Origin: Paenibacillus sp. JNUCC32
Lineage (GTDB): Bacteria; Bacillota; Bacilli; Paenibacillales; Paenibacillaceae
Length of the DNA stretch: 64,000 bases
Reading direction: 5' to 3'
Assembly: GCF_014863545.1 (NCBI RefSeq)
Contig: NZ_CP062260.1
Span: 5,287,501-5,351,500 of the forward strand
The notes beneath the pieces are model-generated. The model did not search any database. It saw only the letters and a list, made by a program, of their open reading frames with translations, and was not told the DNA's origin. The translations under genes and the position numbers were made by a program. The number at the start of each line of letters is the position of its first letter. The first letter of the stretch is position 1. Below are positions 34,261-43,578 of the stretch, one piece after another.

Positions 34261-35811
34261 TTATTCCGCCTTCGCCGCCAGAAACTCGTCAATTTGCTTT
34301 TGCAGCTCCTGCTGAATCTTGTGGAGGGCGGGACCGGCTTCCGCTTCGAATTTCTTCAATGTGTCCTCCGGATCAATAACCCCGTTAAACAACGCCGTGT
34401 AGTATTGCCCGTCGACTGTATTGTACTGGCTAACTTCGTTCTGCACCGGAGTACTGTCAAATTCGAAGCCGGCCAAAATGTCGGTGGTGAACATGTCGGC
34501 ATCGCGAAGCACGGCATCCATTTCATCATTCTGCGGATCGCCGCCTACAACACTGCGCTCATCGACCGGATTCCATAGCCAAACATAGCCGAATGCAGAA
34601 TAGCCGGATGTATCCAGGTTTTTCATTTTGTCTTCTCCTACCGCTTCCCAGTGCTTTCCTTCGATTCCATAAGAGAGCAGGTCGTAGTTTTCCTTCTCAT
34701 TCGCCCAGTTCAGGAACATAATCGCCCGCTCCTTGTTCTTGCTCACCTTCGGAACAGCGAGGAAATTCCACTGTTTAAAATTGGTCAAATTCGCGCCTTT
34801 TTCCGGGTTAAAGAAGGTGACCGTTTCCAGCTCGCCTCCCGGTACGTTGTTCTTGAACGTGTTCTTGAGGGAATCGCCGATGCCGAACGCGCCGTTTGTG
34901 ACGATTGCTACTTTGCCTGCCGAAATCGGCTGGTGAAAATCTTTTGTCGTCAAAATGTCCTTGAAGATCAGTCCGTCTTTAAACCATTTGTGGGTGTTCG
35001 CCAGCCACGTTCCGATCGGCTCCCGATCCTCCAGCAAATTGTAAACTTTGCCGTCATTGTTCTTGTAGTAGAGCATCAGGCTGTTGCCCAGGGCGTGGGT
35101 CGGTCTGACATGGGTTTCGTAATCGTTCAGCGCATGGTGAGCGACAAATGAATAAGTGGCGGAGCCTGCGCTCATCGGGATAATGCCTTTCTCTTGCTCC
35201 TTTACCTTGTATGCGAAAGCGATCAATTCTTCATATGTCTTGATCGGCGGTACGCCCAGCTTCTCGCGAATGTCTTTACGCACCATGTACGAATTGCCGG
35301 ACATGTAGCTGACGCCGAGCGGAACGGCCATAATTTTGCCGCCGTATTTGTTGTAGTCCCACATTTGCTGCGGCCGTTTCTCCAGCACCGTTTGGCCGTA
35401 CTGGGCCAACAGGTCATCCAGCGGTTCATAGAATCCGTTTGCAATCATCTGATTGATGTGCAGCCATGGCGCATCGAAGATGAGATCGATGTTTTCGCCG
35501 GAAGCAAGCGTTACCTGTGTCTTTTGCGCCAGATCGGACCAGGGTACGAAGACGACGTCGAGTTTGACGTTGATCGTATCCTTCATCCGCTTTTCTGCCT
35601 CGGCGATGACCAAATCCATATCCGACGGCCGATCGCCGGGAATCATGATTTTCAGCGTCACCTCTTCAAGTTTGGCGTCATCGCCGGCGCTGTCTCCGGT
35701 TTGACCCGACGGTCCGGGCATCTTCCCTTCCCCTTCGTTCTTGCCCGAACAACCCGCAATCGCGACGAGCGCGATCAATAACACAAGCGCGATGGACAAT
35801 AATCTTTTCAT
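34261..35811 (-). CDS. Sugar ABC transporter solute-binding lipoprotein, LplA type
   Basis: 516 residues. Lipoprotein signal MKRLLSIALVLLIALVAIAG then the lipobox Cys. A charged spacer precedes the binding fold, which starts EEVTLKIMIPGDRPSDMDLV, typical of the large LplA/YtcQ-type receptors of Paenibacillus. It is exported and lipid-anchored, and works with the two permeases encoded upstream. The long upstream frame extension is rejected, because GGGGGAAGGAA stands right before ATG 35811. The operon order is regulator, permease, permease, receptor, secreted DUF4855-like protein. The substrate is unknown but probably an oligosaccharide. Confidence 0.93.
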   Translation of the reverse strand: MKRLLSIALVLLIALVAIAGCSGKNEGEGKMPGPSGQTGDSAGDDAKLEEVTLKIMIPGDRPSDMDLVIAEAEKRMKDTINVKLDVVFVPWSDLAQKTQVTLASGENIDLIFDAPWLHINQMIANGFYEPLDDLLAQYGQTVLEKRPQQMWDYNKYGGKIMAVPLGVSYMSGNSYMVRKDIREKLGVPPIKTYEELIAFAYKVKEQEKGIIPMSAGSATYSFVAHHALNDYETHVRPTHALGNSLMLYYKNNDGKVYNLLEDREPIGTWLANTHKWFKDGLIFKDILTTKDFHQPISAGKVAIVTNGAFGIGDSLKNTFKNNVPGGELETVTFFNPEKGANLTNFKQWNFLAVPKVSKNKERAIMFLNWANEKENYDLLSYGIEGKHWEAVGEDKMKNLDTSGYSAFGYVWLWNPVDERSVVGGDPQNDEMDAVLRDADMFTTDILAGFEFDSTPVQNEVSQYNTVDGQYYTALFNGVIDPEDTLKKFEAEAGPALHKIQQELQKQIDEFLAAKAE

Positions 35812-35919
35812 GGTTCCTTCCCCCTGAATCAATAATAGAGAAAATAGGCGGATGAGCCGGTTCATAAACAGCAGCGATTGAAAGCTCGAACCGGCCAAAC
35901 GCCCCTCACGTTTGCCGCT

Positions 35920-36786
35920 CTATCCTTTTACCGAACCAAGCGTCAAACCTTTTATAAAGAAGCGCTGGATGAAGGGATAGACGAACACGATCGGGCCGAT
36001 GGTAACGCAGACGATCGCCAGCTGCATGCCATAGGTCGGCACGACGACGTTGTACTGCGTCTGGCTCCCGCTCACATAAGCCATAACATTCAAATTGGAC
36101 ATAAGCTGGCGGATCATCATCTGCAGCGGCAGCATTTTGTGATTGTCGATAAACAGCAATGACAAGTACCAGTCGTTCCAATATTGCAGCGCGTAAAACA
36201 GGCTCACCGTGGCGATAACAGGCAGCGAAATCGGCCAGATGATGCGAAAGAAAATATAGAGATCATTGGCGCCGTCCACAGTCGCAGCTTCATTCAATTC
36301 ATACGGCAGCGTCCGGTAGTAAGAGACAAGAATGAAGGCATAGAACGGATTCAGCAGATAGGGCAAAATGAGCGCCCACACCGAGTCTTTCAGCTGCAGC
36401 CAGTTGGCGATCAGCATGTAAAAGCCGACAAGTCCTGCGCCGAACAGCATCGTCAGGAAGGTTAGAAACGATAAAATATTGCGGTACTTCACTTTCCGGT
36501 GGCTCAGCGTGTACGCATAAGCGGCTGTCAAGAGTACGCCCAGCGCCGTGCCGGCGATCGTCACGATAATCGTAATGCCGTAGCTTAGAAACACCTGCTT
36601 GCCGGAAAGCAAAAATTTGTACGCATGGAGGCTGAATTTGCTCGGCAGCAACTGGTACCCCGCCGTCTGCAGAAGCGATTCGTCGGCGAACGAGTTGATG
36701 AACACAATCCAGAACGGAATGAAGCAAAACAGCGCAAAAGCGCCCAGCACCGCGTACATCAAAACAAGAAACAACCGTTCTCTCAC
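35920..36786 (-). CDS. Carbohydrate ABC transporter permease, YtcP/LplC type
   Basis: About 288 residues with six membrane helices and the EAA loop ELNEAATVDGANDLYIFFRI. The C-terminus RFFIKGLTLGSVKG is typical for LplC/YtcP permeases. GTG 36795 opens the frame, but AAGG abuts it; the same site is well spaced for GTG 36786, which I prefer. It forms a pair with the permease at 36971-37906, with a stem-loop in the 175-base gap between them. No ATPase gene is present, so a shared MsmX-type ATPase is presumed. Confidence 0.92.
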   Translation of the reverse strand: MRERLFLVLMYAVLGAFALFCFIPFWIVFINSFADESLLQTAGYQLLPSKFSLHAYKFLLSGKQVFLSYGITIIVTIAGTALGVLLTAAYAYTLSHRKVKYRNILSFLTFLTMLFGAGLVGFYMLIANWLQLKDSVWALILPYLLNPFYAFILVSYYRTLPYELNEAATVDGANDLYIFFRIIWPISLPVIATVSLFYALQYWNDWYLSLLFIDNHKMLPLQMMIRQLMSNLNVMAYVSGSQTQYNVVVPTYGMQLAIVCVTIGPIVFVYPFIQRFFIKGLTLGSVKG

Positions 36787-36860
36787 TTCGATCACACCTT
36801 AACTGGTTGGGACTGAAGCAAAGGGCCGGTTCGGAGCTGGAGAAACGCAAGTGGTCGCCT

Positions 36861-36918
36861 TTGTTCCCGAATCGTATCCGCTTAACGAGCTTACACGATC
36901 ATAACGATTCGGGGACAA
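36861..36918 (-). other. Intercistronic inverted repeat between permease genes
   Basis: TTGTTCCCGAATCG (36861-36874) pairs with CGATTCGGGGACAA (36905-36918) over 14 bases with one wobble and a 30-base loop. No T-run follows. It may act in mRNA processing or stability inside the operon. Confidence 0.5.
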
Positions 36919-36970
36919 CAGCGATCGGAAGCCCAAGTCCGGCCTCATGCCAACTCGCCCAACCTTCCTT

Positions 36971-37906
36971 TTAGAATAGTCTTGAATCCGCGTCCACCTT
37001 GCGCGCGATCGCATTGAAGATCAGAATCGTGACAAGCCCCATGCAGGACTGGTACACGACAACGGCAGCGGACATGCTGAAGTTCCCCAGCTGCCTCAGC
37101 GCACGAAACGCATACGTATCGATGACATCTGTCGTTGGAAAGAGTATGCCGTTATCTCCGATGATCGCGTAAATCATGCCGAAATCGCCGTAGAAAATAC
37201 GGCCAATGCCAAGCAGCGCCAATATCATCACGGTCGGCCGCATCAACGGCAGCGTTATGTAGAGCATCTGCTGCATCCGGCTCGCGCCTTCTATTCGGGC
37301 GCTCTCGTAATATTCCGAGGAGATGCCCGTAATGACGGCTAAAAAAATAATGGAATTATAGCCGGCAATCTTCCAGGCGCTAATGACGGTTAAGATATAC
37401 GGCCATACGCCAGGCGTCAAATACCAGTCCACTCCTTCGTAGCCAAGAGCGGCAAGCGCGCGGTTAATCAGCCCCTCGGATGTGCTGAATAGCGTCAACG
37501 TCATCATGCTGACGACAAGCCAAGAAATGAAATACGGTAAAAAAATAAACGATTGCGTGATTCGCTTGAACAGCCTGTTACGGATTTCGTTCAGAAAGAT
37601 AGCCAGCACGACCGCGCTGCCGAGACCGGTTACGAGAAACAGTGCATTCAGGAAAACGGTATTCAGCGTCACCCGCAGCCAGTCTTTCCCATTGAAGAAA
37701 AACTCGAAGTTTTTAAATCCGACCCATTCGCTCCCCCATATTCCATCGGATAGTCGGTAATCCTGGAAGGCGAGCAGATGCCCGGCCATGGGCATATAAG
37801 CAAATACGACCAGAAACGCAATGCCAGGCAGCGCCAGCAAGTACAAATACCGGTTCCGCGACAGCTCGCGCACAAACGACCCGCCGAACCTTCTACGTCG
37901 CTCCAA
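36971..37906 (-). CDS. Carbohydrate ABC transporter permease, LplB type
   Basis: About 311 residues with six membrane helices. The core starts ELSRNRYLYLLALPGIAFLV, and the EAA loop is EYYESARIEGASRMQQMLYI. The C-terminus is IFNAIARKVDADSRLF. The frame is open upstream to ATG 37963, but that ATG has no ribosome site. AAAGGAGGG stands seven bases before TTG 37906, so TTG is the likely start (M-ERRRRFGG). It is the first permease after the membrane AraC-type regulator and pairs with the YtcP-type permease. Confidence 0.92.
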   Translation of the reverse strand: MERRRRFGGSFVRELSRNRYLYLLALPGIAFLVVFAYMPMAGHLLAFQDYRLSDGIWGSEWVGFKNFEFFFNGKDWLRVTLNTVFLNALFLVTGLGSAVVLAIFLNEIRNRLFKRITQSFIFLPYFISWLVVSMMTLTLFSTSEGLINRALAALGYEGVDWYLTPGVWPYILTVISAWKIAGYNSIIFLAVITGISSEYYESARIEGASRMQQMLYITLPLMRPTVMILALLGIGRIFYGDFGMIYAIIGDNGILFPTTDVIDTYAFRALRQLGNFSMSAAVVVYQSCMGLVTILIFNAIARKVDADSRLF

Positions 37907-38079
37907 AGAGCGTCCCTCCTTTCTTGTTCGGCTTGCAGGATTCGAACGGAGCCATCGTAGCATTCACGGCTGCTGCTGCCTAGTTCTCATTGGCCGGATT
38001 CGGTTCTCGCGCGGCCGATTCGCGAGCGTTCGACCGGTTGTTATTGGTCTGGCCGGTTCTCAATCGCCCGCTGACCTTT

Positions 38080-40305
38080 CTAATTCACAGAGTTCCCGGC
38101 TATCTGCCGCGTCCGCTCCATCCGCTCGCCCGCCTTGCTGTCGCGGTATTGGCTCGGCGTCATGCCGGTGGCTTTTTTAAATGCGGTGAAAAAGTGGCTT
38201 TTCGTCTGAAAACCGGACTGCTCTGCAATTTCGGTGATCTGCATGCTGGTCTGCTCCAGCAGCTCCTTAACCTTCCCGAGCCGCTCGTTCAAAATGAAAT
38301 TCGATAGAGGCATGCCGTAATGTTCGTGAAACAGCTGCCGGACGTATTTGGCCGACAAAGCGATATGGTCAGCGATATCGTCTACCGACAGCATCGGGTC
38401 ATGGGTATGGTAGCGGACGTACTCGATGATTTCCCCAATCAGCTTTTCCTTGCGATTGAATCCCTTTTGGTCGCTAAGCTGCCGGATCATCCGCCCGGTC
38501 TCTTCCTTCAGCCATTCGCGGACCTCGGTAAGCGTGGCGAACTGCCTCAAATGGCGCTCAATCCCTTCAACGCTCTGGATAGACATCACTTTGCTGAACG
38601 ACTTGACGATCGCAAACAGAAGCAGCTTCAGTTGGAATTGGCACTCGGTATATTTCATCGTCTGCAGGCGCGTAAACACCTCGTCCAGCATGGCCAGCAC
38701 CTTCTCCTCTTTGCCGCTTCGAATCGTCTGGATCAAGCTTTCATGCACGGCGGAGTCGATCGGCGCCTGTAAATCGGCATACCGTTCAAAGTCTTGTTCG
38801 ACGTAGATTTTGTCATCACCGCTGACAAACTTGAATAATGTCAGTTCGTTCATGTCGTCGTATACTTTGCGTAAATCGTCATGTACGCGCCGCGCTTCGC
38901 TTTCGGCGATCGTCACGTCCAGCTTTACGTAACGGCTGACTTGACGGCTAAGCTCCTTGAGCTCTTGGGTCAACTCGGGATCAGGGAGGGAACTGGCCGT
39001 GCCAACCAGCACGACCAGATGGTCGGTCCCAAAATCGACCACCTCGATCGGCCGTTCTGATGTGCCGAGCAGCTCCTCTGCGATATTGCCGATTGCATAC
39101 TTGAGCAGCTTGCGAGAGAAGAAATCATACCGCTCGGATATCTCATAATAGGAATCGATCTTGATAACAGCCAACCGAAGCCACCCATAGTCAAGCAGGC
39201 ACGATTCGCGCGCAATCGCCGCTCTGGCGCCGTCGCTCAGCCTGCCCTGCAGCAGCCATTGCCGCAAATATTCGGTCTTGATCAGCGGATAATGATCGCG
39301 AAGCATAACGACGCCCTGCTCGATAACGCCGTAATCGTTCTCCCCCTTCACGCCCAGCTTCCGCTGCAGTTGATCCGCCAGCCGGCGGAATGGCCCGACG
39401 AAACGGCGCGAATTCCAATAGGCGACCAGGAGCAGCGCCACGAGCAGCAGGAGCGAGCAGACGATGATGACTGTTTTGAACGCCCCGGCCTTTTCGCGGA
39501 ATTGCTTCATTTCAGTGACAGATATAATGGTCCACTCCGGCGATCCCATCCGCGCATAGTTGACGAATGCTTTTCCTCCGGCGCTGTTCATCTCGAATGA
39601 TCCCCGCTTCTGCCCCGTCTGGATGTTATCGATGGTCTCCTCGAGCCGACCATCCCCTTCGCCCAGAATCAATCTTCCTCGATCATCCACGATTGAAAGC
39701 AGCGTATCCGCCCTCTCGTCGCCTGAGATCAAATGCTTCTGCAGCTCCTTCTTGTCGAACAGGACGACAAGATACCCGTCCCGGTTTTTCTGCACAGGTG
39801 TCGAAGGAAGCTGAAGCGCCAAATACGATTGGTTTCCTATCCGGTGATCAAAATAGCGGAGAAAATTCCCGGGAGTGCGCTCGATCCGCTGCAGCATCGC
39901 CTGATCGGCAAATTCCTCGAACGAAAGTAATCCAGCTTTGGCGTCGATCACCTCACGTTTGCGGATGCTGAATAAGTAAGCGGTTTCAATATAAGGCTCG
40001 TGAGATAAATATTTAGATAACACCCCCATCGTGCTGGCATTTTGCAGCAGATTGTCGGCTGAAGCATACATCCAGTTTTGCACGGAATGATCCTCGTACA
40101 TGGTCAGGCTGTACCATTTCAGCTTGGCCAGGATGTACTCGACCCGCTCCGCCATTTCATCGATGCGGTCCTGATTAAACGTTCCCATCTGCGAGTATGC
40201 GAAATGGGAAAATCGGTTGGCCAGAAACAACGAGAACGGTATGATGGTCATTGCAAAAAAGATGCCGCTAATCACAAATATGCGCCAGGATGTCGATCTG
40301 AACAT
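38080..40305 (-). CDS. Membrane-bound AraC-family regulator with extracellular sensor
   Basis: About 741 residues. Two membrane helices at about 10-30 (IFVISGIFFAMTIIPFSLFL) and 278-300 (VIIVCSLLLLVALLLVAYW) enclose a Cache-like extracellular domain. A long cytoplasmic part follows. The C-terminal double helix-turn-helix is at about 628-735 (MLSVDDIADHIALSAKYVRQ, MQITEIAEQSGFQTKSHFFT, ATGMTPSQYRDS). This architecture matches the YesS-like regulators that sense sugar or binding protein outside and act directly on DNA while in the membrane. AGGGGG is five bases before ATG 40305, so the earlier in-frame starts are rejected. It stands just upstream of the LplB/YtcP/LplA genes on the same strand and very likely controls them. 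Confidence 0.92.
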   Translation of the reverse strand: MFRSTSWRIFVISGIFFAMTIIPFSLFLANRFSHFAYSQMGTFNQDRIDEMAERVEYILAKLKWYSLTMYEDHSVQNWMYASADNLLQNASTMGVLSKYLSHEPYIETAYLFSIRKREVIDAKAGLLSFEEFADQAMLQRIERTPGNFLRYFDHRIGNQSYLALQLPSTPVQKNRDGYLVVLFDKKELQKHLISGDERADTLLSIVDDRGRLILGEGDGRLEETIDNIQTGQKRGSFEMNSAGGKAFVNYARMGSPEWTIISVTEMKQFREKAGAFKTVIIVCSLLLLVALLLVAYWNSRRFVGPFRRLADQLQRKLGVKGENDYGVIEQGVVMLRDHYPLIKTEYLRQWLLQGRLSDGARAAIARESCLLDYGWLRLAVIKIDSYYEISERYDFFSRKLLKYAIGNIAEELLGTSERPIEVVDFGTDHLVVLVGTASSLPDPELTQELKELSRQVSRYVKLDVTIAESEARRVHDDLRKVYDDMNELTLFKFVSGDDKIYVEQDFERYADLQAPIDSAVHESLIQTIRSGKEEKVLAMLDEVFTRLQTMKYTECQFQLKLLLFAIVKSFSKVMSIQSVEGIERHLRQFATLTEVREWLKEETGRMIRQLSDQKGFNRKEKLIGEIIEYVRYHTHDPMLSVDDIADHIALSAKYVRQLFHEHYGMPLSNFILNERLGKVKELLEQTSMQITEIAEQSGFQTKSHFFTAFKKATGMTPSQYRDSKAGERMERTRQIAGNSVN

Positions 40306-40540
40306 AGTATCCCCCTGTCCCCCTTCGTCTTTCGGAGTTCTCTTATGACCGATATGTCCTATCATAATGTACCCCTTTTCCATTTGCCTAGTTCTCATTT
40401 GTCCGTCAAGTTCTATTTCTCCGGATTCGCGCTGCAGCACCTTCCTTCCTGCCCTCGGAGACTGTTCTTCATTCCAGTTGTGAGCCACTTCCCTCTGCGG
40501 AAAGGTAGCAACATAACTCAGCTACGGCGTTCATAGCAAA

Positions 40541-40569
40541 AAAGCCCCTCACTTCATAAGTGAGGGGAG
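40541..40569 (-). terminator. Intrinsic terminator of the psp operon
   Basis: Stem CCCCTCACTT / AAGTGAGGGG with loop CAT, followed on the minus strand by six Ts; about 125 bases after the ydjI stop. Confidence 0.9.
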
Positions 40570-40693
40570 CTGTCGTGAGTTAAATTGACTTTTATATAGA
40601 AGAAATAACGCAGTTCGCATCGTTTTAACCGTGACATCAAAACCTTTAGGTCCATCCCAAGGTTGTGCATTTATTCGTGCTGTTGGCTTTCAT

Positions 40694-41713
40694 TCAACCC
40701 AGCTTATGACCACAATTCGGACAGAAGTTCGCCCCTTCGTTCTTCGCGCCGCAGTTCGGGCAGAAATTGGGCTTCTTGTTTCCTTCGGAAGAGGACGAGG
40801 CTGCTTGGGCGGATTGCTCCTTCGCGGCCGGAGACTGCTGGCTTTGATTCGGATTGTGTTGGCCCTGGTTCTGATTCATATTTTTCATCATTTCATTGGC
40901 CATGTTCATCCCCATCATCATGCCTGCCATATCCGAAGCCGCACCGCCGCCTTTCACCTTGCCGGACGCGATCCCGTCCGTCATGCTGACCTGCTGGTAC
41001 TTTTGCAGATTGCCGATCATTTCATGGGAGGCCGTCTTCGTGATCATGTCCTGAATTTCCTTCGGATAATTGAAGCTCATCACCTGGAAGCCGGTAATCG
41101 TCATCCCGTTGTCCATCACTTCCATGTCGAGGTCTTCCCGAATCCCTCTGGCGATGTCCGAAGCGTTCGCCTGCAGATTGAACATATCCTTGCCTTCGCG
41201 GCTGATCCACTTCATCAACAATTGATCGAGCACCGAACTGATCCGGATTTTCACGTCCTCCACAAGGTAGCTTTCTTTGATCCCGGCAATCTTGTCGATC
41301 AGCGTTACGTAATCGTTCACTTTAAAATTTAACGTGCCGTTGGCACGGATCGGCATGCCGCCCGGCAGCTGCGGCGTCGGGATCAGAACCGGATTCTGCG
41401 TACCCCATCGAACGGTGAATTCCTTGGTGTTCACGAACAGCACTTCCACGCGCATGCCGCTGTTAAAGCCGAATTTAAATCCCTTTAGGGTAGAAAGGAA
41501 CGGGATGATATCCGAATCGATATTATATACGCCTTCATCCTCGAAAATCCCTTCGATTTTGCCGTTATTGATGAATATCGCATCCTGACCGGAGCGAATG
41601 ACCAGCTTGCTTCCTTTTTTGATCTCCCGGTTGCGCCATTTCCAGAAAATCATGTCATCTCTAAACTCTTCCCATTCCACTACGTTGGAGAATTGGTTCT
41701 TGAAAAATCCCAT
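40694..41713 (-). CDS. ydjI: SPFH-domain protein with C-terminal zinc ribbon, YdjI type
   Basis: 339 residues. The N-terminal two thirds form an SPFH (band-7/virion-core-like) domain (KGSKLVIRSGQDAIFINNGK, TEFTV-like VNTKEFTVRWGTQNPVLIP, YLVEDVKIRISSVLDQLL). A Met/Asn/Gln-rich segment follows, then a zinc ribbon with two CxxC knuckles (FCPNCGAKNEG, FCPNCGHKLG). It corresponds to B. subtilis YdjI, which is encoded with PspA and helps its membrane recruitment under envelope stress. It is the last gene of the pspA-ydjG-ydjH-ydjI operon. Confidence 0.92.
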   Translation of the reverse strand: MGFFKNQFSNVVEWEEFRDDMIFWKWRNREIKKGSKLVIRSGQDAIFINNGKIEGIFEDEGVYNIDSDIIPFLSTLKGFKFGFNSGMRVEVLFVNTKEFTVRWGTQNPVLIPTPQLPGGMPIRANGTLNFKVNDYVTLIDKIAGIKESYLVEDVKIRISSVLDQLLMKWISREGKDMFNLQANASDIARGIREDLDMEVMDNGMTITGFQVMSFNYPKEIQDMITKTASHEMIGNLQKYQQVSMTDGIASGKVKGGGAASDMAGMMMGMNMANEMMKNMNQNQGQHNPNQSQQSPAAKEQSAQAASSSSEGNKKPNFCPNCGAKNEGANFCPNCGHKLG

Positions 41714-41734
41714 TGATGCTACATTCCCTTCCCA

Positions 41735-42523
41735 TTAAAATTTTCCGCTGCTGCTGCTGTGCGAATGGCCCCCGCCGGTGACGCCGCCTCCGCCTCCGCC
41801 GCCCGAGCCGCTGCTCGTGTTGCGCTCTATTTTCCGCTTTGTCACGGTCGTTCTGATATATCGGTCCTGCTGATTCAAGATCCCCGATGTGCTGGCATCC
41901 TCATAGGTTCGGCTGTTGACCGTCACGCGCCCGCCGGAGCGGTAAGCCATGATGCCCACGGCAATCGCGCCGATGGCAGCGGCAGCTCCCAGCTGAAACC
42001 AGAGATTAAATATAATATTATCCGGATTCACGTCCGGCTCAAAGCCCATGTACCGATGAGCGGTTTTGATGTATTTTTCAAAAGCCTGCTTGTAATTGCC
42101 GCTCGACAAGTCCGGAGTAATCTTGTTTTGTATCTTTAACAGCCTACCGGAGTCGAGATACTTTTCGGCCTTATAATAACCTTCCAAATGCACATCGCGG
42201 GTATCCAATACGATGGTCAAAATGACGGTATTGCCGTGCCGCCTGTCATACCCAGGTGCGTATTCATCGTAAAAGTTTTCCGTCCATGCCTCAACTTCAT
42301 CATTTTCTACACGGTTAGCAGTTAGGATCATAAAATCCGTCTCGCGTTCGGCGCCGTACTCATTCGCCATCGCATTCAGCTCATTCCGTTCTTCCGGACT
42401 AAGCAGATTGGCTTCATCAAAGATCAAAGGCTTATCATCCGCGGCTTTGACGATCCCGGAGGGCGCTATCAAATATGCCGTTAGTAAAAATAAGACCGTC
42501 CATAACGCATATCGTCTTCTCAC
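41735..42523 (-). CDS. ydjH: TPM-domain membrane protein, YdjH type
   Basis: About 262 residues. Signal/membrane helix near the start (YALWTVLFLLTAYLIA). A TPM-type extracytoplasmic domain at about 35-175 (LIFDEANLLSPEERNELNAM, TVILTIVLDTRDVHLEGYY) is followed by a second helix at about 195 (AAAAIGAIAVGIMAY). The tail is Gly/Ser/His-rich, as in many TPM proteins. The start is GTG 42523, five bases after GGGAGGAGGG, and it overlaps the ydjG stop as GTGA. The frame is open further upstream, but without a site. It belongs with PspA in membrane stress response. Confidence 0.9.
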   Translation of the reverse strand: MRRRYALWTVLFLLTAYLIAPSGIVKAADDKPLIFDEANLLSPEERNELNAMANEYGAERETDFMILTANRVENDEVEAWTENFYDEYAPGYDRRHGNTVILTIVLDTRDVHLEGYYKAEKYLDSGRLLKIQNKITPDLSSGNYKQAFEKYIKTAHRYMGFEPDVNPDNIIFNLWFQLGAAAAIGAIAVGIMAYRSGGRVTVNSRTYEDASTSGILNQQDRYIRTTVTKRKIERNTSSGSGGGGGGGVTGGGHSHSSSSGKF

Positions 42524-43551
42524 AGGAACCCTCCTCCCATTGCCCAGGAGATCAGCTTCAAGGATAGCAAGGAGACGCCCGAAATGCCCGCGAACCACCC
42601 GGCCACCTTCGCTTTGCTGATCGGCGGCTTGCCGACCACCTTGCCCGTCTGGCCGTTCATCGCAAACGTATACTCCGATTTGTTGTAATCATAGTGCACC
42701 ATCCATACCGGAAGGAGAACGTAATCGGCCTGTTTCTTGGTGGTATCGATCCGTTTGTTGGTATAACTCACGGTCGTGTATCCTGAGACCGCCGACGAAA
42801 TATACGAATCAATGAAGGAACTGATCTTTTCCTTAGCGCGCGGAAGAAGCTGCTCGTCGTCATGGCTGTATTTTTCCGCTATGTACCCGGCCAGATAAGG
42901 CGTCTTGAATTCCTTCAGCTGCTGATAGGGAAAAGGCTCCAGCTTATCCATCAGCTCATCGTTCATTTTCTCGGAAGCATCGATCGGCACCTTCACATAA
43001 TTCAAGCGAATCTTCCGGTAGATGTCGAAATGCTCGGTCTCCGTGTACTGGTAATCTCCTTGCGTGTATGTTCTCACCTTGGTGCCTTGGCCATGAACCT
43101 CAACCCGATTATGCAGCTCATACAGCCAGAAGGGGACGTAGATCCCGGTGATGCCCTTGATCCGGTCCGCTGTCATAAATCCGCTTGGCGTCAACAGGCC
43201 GTTCCGGCACCATTTCTTGAACGCCTTCATCGCCTCTTCCTTCGTAATCGAAAAAGGGATGACCTTCACCGGAGCAAGCTCGCCGCTCAAGCGGTCGCTG
43301 AGCACGACGGCCGATCCGCAGAAGCTGCAGGTCGTTGCGCTGGTCTCCGGCTCGGTCACGATCACGGCTCCGCAGCTATTGCAATGGTACTCCTTTACCT
43401 CGTCTTCCGCGAACACCTGCTTCTTCAGCGGGTCGGGGATTTCCTCGATGTTGTCTTTTCTTCCGCAGCTGGGGCAAGACAACATTCCCGTATCGCCGTC
43501 AAAAACCATGCCGCTGCCGCAGTTCGGACATTTGTATTCAATTACCGGCAT
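42520..43551 (-). CDS. ydjG: Zinc-ribbon protein of the psp operon, YdjG type
   Basis: 343 residues. The N-terminus has TFIIB-like zinc ribbons (YKCPNCGSGMVFDGDTGMLS with CPSCGRK, then YHCNSCGAVIV with CSFCGSA). A long beta-rich domain follows, and a C-terminal membrane helix lies near VAGWFAGISGVSLLSLKLIS. It matches B. subtilis YdjG, which with YdjH forms a membrane complex that recruits YdjI and PspA. Its stop overlaps the ydjH GTG start. Confidence 0.9.
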   Translation of the reverse strand: MPVIEYKCPNCGSGMVFDGDTGMLSCPSCGRKDNIEEIPDPLKKQVFAEDEVKEYHCNSCGAVIVTEPETSATTCSFCGSAVVLSDRLSGELAPVKVIPFSITKEEAMKAFKKWCRNGLLTPSGFMTADRIKGITGIYVPFWLYELHNRVEVHGQGTKVRTYTQGDYQYTETEHFDIYRKIRLNYVKVPIDASEKMNDELMDKLEPFPYQQLKEFKTPYLAGYIAEKYSHDDEQLLPRAKEKISSFIDSYISSAVSGYTTVSYTNKRIDTTKKQADYVLLPVWMVHYDYNKSEYTFAMNGQTGKVVGKPPISKAKVAGWFAGISGVSLLSLKLISWAMGGGFL

Positions 43552-43578
43552 TTGCTCACCTCGATAACAATGAAATGG

